Shown: positions 42,210 through 47,481 of the stretch, piece by piece | How the letters are laid out: every line of letters starts with the position of its first letter | Position numbering within the stretch: position 1 is the first letter of the stretch | From: Caecitellus pseudoparvulus | Lineage: Eukaryota; Bigyra: Bicosoecida | DNA length: 47,481 nt | Assembly: GCA_965644315.1 (NCBI GenBank) | Contig: CBFFRQ010000010.1 | Span: 1 to 47,481, forward strand | Direction: 5' to 3' | Program-made: the position numbers and the translations under genes | Notes under the pieces: generated by a model | What the model was told of the DNA's origin: nothing | What the model saw: the letters and a program-made list of their open reading frames with translations, nothing else | Database searches by the model: none

Positions 42210-43161
42210 CTACACCAGACCTCTCTCCGCCCACCCCAACACATGCACTGGGGCCGGTGCAAACCGCAGACGAGAGCGCAGGCTGGCCAGGTCCTCCTCC
42301 CACAGCTCTTCGTACGGCACTGCCATCAACGGCGCACACGCAGAGCCCACACGCACTGCCCAGGGGGCAAGGTGCCTGGTCAGAGCCCGGCGCTGGGCGC
42401 TGGGCAGGCGCGCTGGCGCCACGAGGGCAGACAGCGCCGCCATGGGCAGGCCAGTGTGCACCATCTCCAGCCACTTGAGGGCCACCTCCCCTACAACACT
42501 GGGCGGCAAGCCAGACAGCACGTGCCAGAAATCGTGCACCTCCCTGTACCGCTGCATGACGTACCGCAGGTGCGGCTCGTCCACGAACCGGCACACCTTG
42601 CGCTCTGTCGGATCAAAGCCGTTGGAAGTGAGGTACTCGGCATAGCCCCTGCCGAACGTGCCGGGGGGCAGAGTGGCCAGGCGCGCCACGTCTGCCGCAC
42701 TCAGGCGAATGCGAGGCTGCTCTCGCAGCAGCCGTGCCCCGTCGACGTCGCTGGCCATGCTATCATACATGCGTTGCAGTGCAAGTGGTCCTGGGTGCAA
42801 CAAGGTGTGTGAAGGTGCGCGTTCGGCAGCCCAGGGTGCACCGCATCGCTTTCAATCCTTGCTCACCTGTCACTTCGCCGAGTGTTGCAATGGCATCATC
42901 CCGTTCAGGGTCCAGGAAAGCTGTGAAAGCCGCCTCCACAGCAAGGCGCACCTTTTCACATGCAGACGTCGGCACGTGGGCTGCTGCAAGTTCGGCACCT
43001 GCCTGGTGGGTGCCATCTGCACCGGCACTTGATGCGGAAGTTGGAGCAGATCCAAATTCCGCAGCGACGCCAACTGGCGACGTCAGCCCGGTCCACGACC
43101 CGAGACGGCGCAGAGGAGCAAAGGTTCGTCGTGAGAGGACTCTGGATAACTGCCCAAGCAT
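42210..43161 (-). CDS. COQ4: COQ4, ubiquinone biosynthesis scaffold/decarboxylase
   Basis: Two exons: 43161-42867 and 42790-42210; intron 76 nt, GTGAGC donor, phase 1; 291 aa. COQ4 is a matrix-side inner-membrane protein of the coenzyme Q complex. The N-terminus MLGQLSRVLSRRTFAPLRRL is an Arg-rich amphipathic mitochondrial presequence. Then follow HVPTS, FLDPERDDAIATLGEVTG, RLLREQPRIR, FGRGYAEYLTSNGFDP and the metal-binding HDxxH...E motif in YREVHDFWHVLSGLPPSVVGE. LKWLEMVHTGLPM and a C-terminal LWEEDLASLRSRL complete the family pattern. About 50 residues between the presequence and the conserved core are Ala/Ser/Gly-rich. Confidence 0.94.
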
Positions 43162-43547
43162 GCTTGGTCGGCTGCTGAGCCAAGAGCTCACAGAGTGAAA
43201 CACAGGCGTCGAAACACGCTCGCCTGGATCAGTCTTTGATGCATGGAGATGTACCAGCCAGCTAATGCGCTCTGTGCGAAGCTTAGCAGGGAGAGAAAGA
43301 GCGCACGAAAAGGTGATGCACGGGAAAATGAATGTGGTGGCATACAAGGAATGTGCTCTGAAGCTCTGTGATTTCTGAGAGTGGAAAAGTGCAGTGCAGC
43401 GACCGCCACCGCACCAACTAAACACAGCAGCCGTCAAGAGTGAGGAAACAATGATGGTGTTGAGTAACACCGTTGGGGGTGGTGGGTGTGCAGGAAAGGA
43501 GGGGCGACTTGCTCCCCCCACTCCACTGCACGGGGAAGTCCAGGCGC
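43162..43547. other. Intergenic, COQ4 upstream and H2B 3' region
   Basis: 386 bp carrying the COQ4 promoter (minus strand) and the 3' UTR of H2B with its stem-loop at 43456-43471. No further ORF is supported. Confidence 0.5.
43456..43471 (-). terminator. Histone 3' stem-loop of H2B
   Basis: Minus-strand GGTGTT-ACTC-AACACC, a perfect 6-bp stem with a 4-nt loop, 77 nt after the H2B stop. It is preceded by CCCCCAAC. The geometry is that of the 16-nt histone mRNA stem-loop bound by SLBP. Confidence 0.9.
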
Positions 43548-43901
43548 TTAGGCGGAGGTGAACTTGGTCACAGCCTTGGTGCCCTCGGACACGGCGTGCT
43601 TGGCCAGCTCACCAGGCAGCACCAGGCGCACGGCAGTCTGCACCTCGCGGGAGGACAGGGTGGCCTTCTTGTTGTAGCGGGCCAGGGAAGCGGCCTCGGC
43701 GCACACGCGGTCAAAGACGTCGTTGATGAAGGAGTTCATGATGCCCATGCCCTTCTTGGAGATGCCGATCTCGGGGTGCACCTGCTTCAGCACGCGGTAG
43801 ATGTAGGTGGAGTAGCTCTCCACGCGCTTCTTCTTGGAGCCAGTGGAGGCGGAGGACTTGCCGGCCTTCTTGGCGGACTTCTTGGAAGGGGTCTTGGCCA
43901 T
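43548..43901 (-). CDS. H2B: Histone H2B
   Basis: Intronless, 117 aa, ATG at 43901. A Lys-rich N-terminal tail ([20 protein letters not shown]) is followed by the conserved fold [59 protein letters not shown] and the C-terminal [20 protein letters not shown], which contains the ubiquitination-site motif AVTKFTS. It is paired divergently with H2A. The 3' stem-loop indicates replication-dependent expression. Confidence 0.98.
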   Translation of the reverse strand: MAKTPSKKSAKKAGKSSASTGSKKKRVESYSTYIYRVLKQVHPEIGISKKGMGIMNSFINDVFDRVCAEAASLARYNKKATLSSREVQTAVRLVLPGELAKHAVSEGTKAVTKFTSA

Positions 43902-44363
43902 GGTGACGGGTGGGGGTTGTGACACGGGGAGGTGAGCACTGGGGTGCTGGGAAGCGTGTGTGATGGAGGTGGGAGTGTAGAGCGAAGTGGGAGCAAGTGA
44001 GTGAGTGTGGGTTGAGGTGGGCGGGAGAGGCCTGTGTGCACTGCGCCACACACACTGCTCGGTCACTGACATGCATGCACACCAGGCGCATCAACCACAC
44101 GTGTTCTGGAGTTCATGTACAATGTAGACATGTGTGGTTGGCATGAAATATCCAGTGAGCGCATCACACAGTCTGAGATAGTCCCGTGCGTGTGCTCCAG
44201 CAGCACACATGCACACCCCGCCAGCCCCGTCAGCTGCACGGCCAATCGCCGCACGCAGCACACTTGCCCTGCCTAAGCCACTATCAATCTTCCCCACCAA
44301 CTCACCACGCATCATCAGCATCGTCACGTTGTGACCACCGCACACACACACACCTCATCCAAC
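43902..44363. promoter_or_regulatory. Divergent H2B/H2A promoter
   Basis: 462 bp between the two ATGs, shared by the pair. Runs of CACACA and CCCACC flank both start codons. I see no clear TATA box. Confidence 0.5.
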
Positions 44364-44735
44364 ATGTCTGGCAAGGGCAAGGGCGGCCGCGGCAAGGGCA
44401 AGGGTGGCAAGTCCACCTCCCGCTCCGCCAAGGCTGGTCTGCAGTTCCCCGTGGGCCGTGTCGCTCGGTACATGCGCAACCAGCGTGTGGCCTCCCGCAT
44501 CGGCGCGGGTGCCCCCGTGTACCTGGCCGCTGTCCTGGAGTACCTGGCCGCTGAGATCCTGGAGCTGGCTGGCAACGCCGCTCGTGACAACAAGAAGAGC
44601 CGCATCATCCCCCGCCACGTGCAGCTGGCTGTGCGCAACGACGAGGAGCTGAACAAGCTGCTGGCTGGCGTCACCATCGCGTCTGGCGGTGTGCTGCCCA
44701 ACATCCACTCTCAGCTGCTGCCTAAGAAGAAGTAA
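44364..44735 (+). CDS. H2A: Histone H2A
   Basis: Intronless, 123 aa, ATG at 44364 ([20 protein letters not shown]). Core motifs [55 protein letters not shown] and the docking region [20 protein letters not shown] are all present. It ends SQLLPKKK without the SQ[E/D]-phi motif, so it is a canonical H2A, neither H2A.X nor H2A.Z. A 3' stem-loop follows. Confidence 0.98.
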   Translation: MSGKGKGGRGKGKGGKSTSRSAKAGLQFPVGRVARYMRNQRVASRIGAGAPVYLAAVLEYLAAEILELAGNAARDNKKSRIIPRHVQLAVRNDEELNKLLAGVTIASGGVLPNIHSQLLPKKK

Positions 44736-44808
44736 GCGAGCAGGCTGCTTCGTGCTGTGGCGTCGGCAGGGTGCATCCTGTCGTCTGTGCACAGCAACCA
44801 CCCCCAAC

Positions 44809-44824
44809 GGTGTTACTCAACACC
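44809..44824 (+). terminator. Histone 3' stem-loop of H2A
   Basis: GGTGTT-ACTC-AACACC, 6-bp stem and 4-nt loop, 74 nt after the H2A stop. It is preceded by CCCCCAAC and followed by ACCAGT. Confidence 0.9.
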
Positions 44825-45034
44825 ACCAGTATGACGATGTGGGTAGTTGTGCGGTCTTGGAAATGAATTGCGGTTGTTTGCGTGGGGCTTGGAGGCCTGG
44901 CTGTGCATGATGCGTTGAGGTCACAGCCAGGCAGGGTTGAGCACTTGCAGCGGAGTGCAAGCGCACACCACGTGCAGGGTGCATTGATCCAGACCTGCCC
45001 AGCAAGCCAAGCGTGGTGTGGTGCATGTGAAGGT
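44825..45034. other. Spacer between convergent H2A and H4
   Basis: The central part of the 393-bp interval 44736-45128 between two convergent histone stops. The interval contains both stem-loops (44809-44824 and 45035-45050); the sequence between them has no supported gene. Confidence 0.5.
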
Positions 45035-45050
45035 GGTGTTGATGAACACC
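45035..45050 (-). terminator. Histone 3' stem-loop of H4
   Basis: Minus-strand GGTGTT-CATC-AACACC. The stem is identical to those of the other histones with a different loop (CATC rather than ACTC), 78 nt after the H4 stop. Confidence 0.9.
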
Positions 45051-45128
45051 GTTGGGGTGGTGGGGCGGCGCAGTGCGCGAGCACACACGCCGCCTGGCAG
45101 GCAAGCCCTGCCACGGGAAGCAGTCCGC

Positions 45129-46162
<1,034 letters not shown>

Positions 46163-46210
46163 ATGCTGCGCAGCCTTGCGGCGCAGGCTTGGCCTGCCCA
46201 CCACCCCCAC

Positions 46211-46226
46211 GGTGTTACTCAACACC
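46211..46226 (+). terminator. Histone 3' stem-loop of H3
   Basis: GGTGTT-ACTC-AACACC, 48 nt after the H3 stop. It is preceded by CACCCCCAC and followed by ACCAATG. Confidence 0.9.
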
Positions 46227-46420
46227 ACCAATGACTCTTGTACAATGGCTTGCACTGCATCTTGTGGTCTGTGAGCAGGCAAGCGATGGACACATGCATT
46301 TCAAGCGTCACTAAATCAAACTGCAGCTGGGCCACGTCAATCTGAGCCTGTGTGAAAGCCAACAACATGAATCACACCGGCCCTTGAGATCTGAGGGTTG
46401 CACGCCGTGGGGGTCTACCC

Positions 46421-47481
46421 CTATGAGGAGCTGCCGCCCACACTGCCGCCGCTGGTACTCTTCTTGCGCCGGGCAAAGCTAGGCGAAGCTCGAGCACGCC
46501 CAACTGCTCCTGGAGCTCCCCCTCCAGCCACAGATTCCTCCTCACCACGTGCCGCAGAGTCGACCAGGGACTGGATGGAAGCGGAACGCATCCTCTCCGA
46601 GTCTGCGGTGGCATTCCTCAGCATCAGGCTGGTTCGCCTAGAGGACTTGCGCCGTGTGGTTGCAGCAGATGACCTGGACACCTTGGTCGACTTCACCATG
46701 CTCCTCACCGCCTCCAGACTCGCACCATCTCCCTGATTTGGCTTGGCCAGCACCGTCTTGGACAGACTGCTCAGCTCAACGCCTTCGCCCGTGCCTGCAC
46801 TGGACAGCTTGCTCTTGGACAGCCCCCTGCGTGCTGCAGGCGAACGGAACACAAACGCCAGCCCTGCCGCCAGAGCCTTGGCAAGGGCACTGGTGCCTTG
46901 CAGAGCTGCGCTTGGCACAGCCAACACGAACAGCAGTCCCAACACTGGCACCCAGAAGCCGCAGTTCACGCCTGCCACCACCACGGCGTCAGCCGCTTGC
47001 AGGTCCACCTCAACTGCGCTCAAGTACGGATTGGAGCGCCCTGCCTCGGCGAAGAAGGCACCGCTCCTCCAAGCGTACATGGCAAAGGTGAATCCCGCCT
47101 GCACCATGACCCCGCCTTGCACCAGCACTGACAGGGAATGCAGCAGCATCGACTGTCGGTGCAGGCGTGTGACAGCTGCCAGTCGCAGGCTGTGCCCCGC
47201 TCGCTTGTCCAGCTCGCTGCGCACTGCATGTTGCAACAGCGGCAAGCCCATCCAAGCTGGGGCGTCCCCCGTCATGAGCAGGGGCTGCAGCCACAGGTTG
47301 GCCGCCATGCACACGGCACACACTGCCCCCGCCATGTACGCGCGGTTGATGAGGAAGGGCGAGGCTGCCGCGGCCAGGGCGAGCGCAAAACACTGCCCCA
47401 GCCACACCAGGCTGTACCACCACATGGAAGGGCGGAAAAAGCCCCAGCTCCACCCCAGACTCGTCCACAGCCACGTCGCAG
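46421..47481 (-). CDS. Multi-pass membrane protein, 5' part beyond the window
   Basis: The frame is open from the stop at 46421 to the right edge (353 residues visible), so the N-terminus is missing; an internal ATG at 47425 should not be taken as the start without more sequence. About five hydrophobic segments are visible, including YSLVWLGQCFALALAAAASP, RAYMAGAVCAVCMAANLWLQ, GGVMVQAGFTFAMYAW and VPVLGLLFVLAVPSAAL. A Ser/Arg-rich cytosolic tail follows (RRKSSRRTSLML ... ARRKKSTSGGSVGG) with many potential phosphorylation sites. I do not recognise the family. The layout is similar to the C-terminal membrane part of the cadherin-repeat protein at the other end of the window, but I see no convincing alignment. 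Confidence 0.7.
   Translation of the reverse strand, partial: ATWLWTSLGWSWGFFRPSMWWYSLVWLGQCFALALAAAASPFLINRAYMAGAVCAVCMAANLWLQPLLMTGDAPAWMGLPLLQHAVRSELDKRAGHSLRLAAVTRLHRQSMLLHSLSVLVQGGVMVQAGFTFAMYAWRSGAFFAEAGRSNPYLSAVEVDLQAADAVVVAGVNCGFWVPVLGLLFVLAVPSAALQGTSALAKALAAGLAFVFRSPAARRGLSKSKLSSAGTGEGVELSSLSKTVLAKPNQGDGASLEAVRSMVKSTKVSRSSAATTRRKSSRRTSLMLRNATADSERMRSASIQSLVDSAARGEEESVAGGGAPGAVGRARASPSFARRKKSTSGGSVGGSSS

Overview
This window is the left end of a nuclear chromosome from a GC-rich, intron-containing eukaryotic microbe. It opens with about 1.76 kb of uninterrupted CCCTAA (TTAGGG-type) telomere. The genes have short spliceosomal introns, mostly 61-80 nt. They include four core histones with 3' stem-loops, a flagellate-type set (LC8-like dynein light chain, polycystin-2-like channel, ARL2) and mitochondrial genes (COQ4). 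I cannot fix the lineage from sequence alone; a flagellated alga or other protist fits.

Layout. 1-1760 is the telomere. 1761-4702 is a 2.9-kb subtelomeric block with one 708-codon ORF of unknown function, closed by an internal telomeric tract at 4703-4740. 4732-11785 is a minus-strand gene for a 2,325-aa cadherin-repeat, multi-pass membrane protein. It contains an almost perfect in-frame 1,845-bp tandem duplication, and its stop codon lies inside the internal telomeric tract. 11786-14308 has no convincing gene but holds a run of perfect hairpins (13402-13664) that may be a structured RNA.

From 14.3 kb on the window is compact housekeeping DNA: a tail-anchored TPR protein (+), a DPP5-like S9 peptidase (-), DGAT2 acyltransferase (+), RAD9 checkpoint clamp subunit (-), a small single-pass membrane protein (-), an ATAD3-like AAA ATPase with a giant Ala-rich coiled coil (-), DDX54/DBP10 helicase (+), an LC8-like dynein light chain (-), MESD-type ER chaperone (+), a basic Lys/Arg-rich protein (-), an alpha/beta hydrolase (-), a selenocysteine-type MsrA (-), a polycystin-2-like channel (+), ARL2 (+), prefoldin subunit 6 (+) and COQ4 (-). 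Next come divergent histone pairs H2B(-)/H2A(+) and H4(-)/H3(+), then a membrane-protein gene cut by the right edge. I rebuilt 39 introns by reading frames against family expectations, and their phases close exactly. About 25 have a GTRCG donor, meaning C at intron position +4.

The strongest points for follow-up are: an in-frame TGA exactly at the catalytic cysteine position of MsrA, indicating a selenoprotein; the 2.9-kb element trapped between terminal and internal telomeric repeats with 12-bp direct repeats at its ends; the cadherin gene whose stop is donated by telomeric repeat; and the unassigned structured region at 13.4-13.7 kb.
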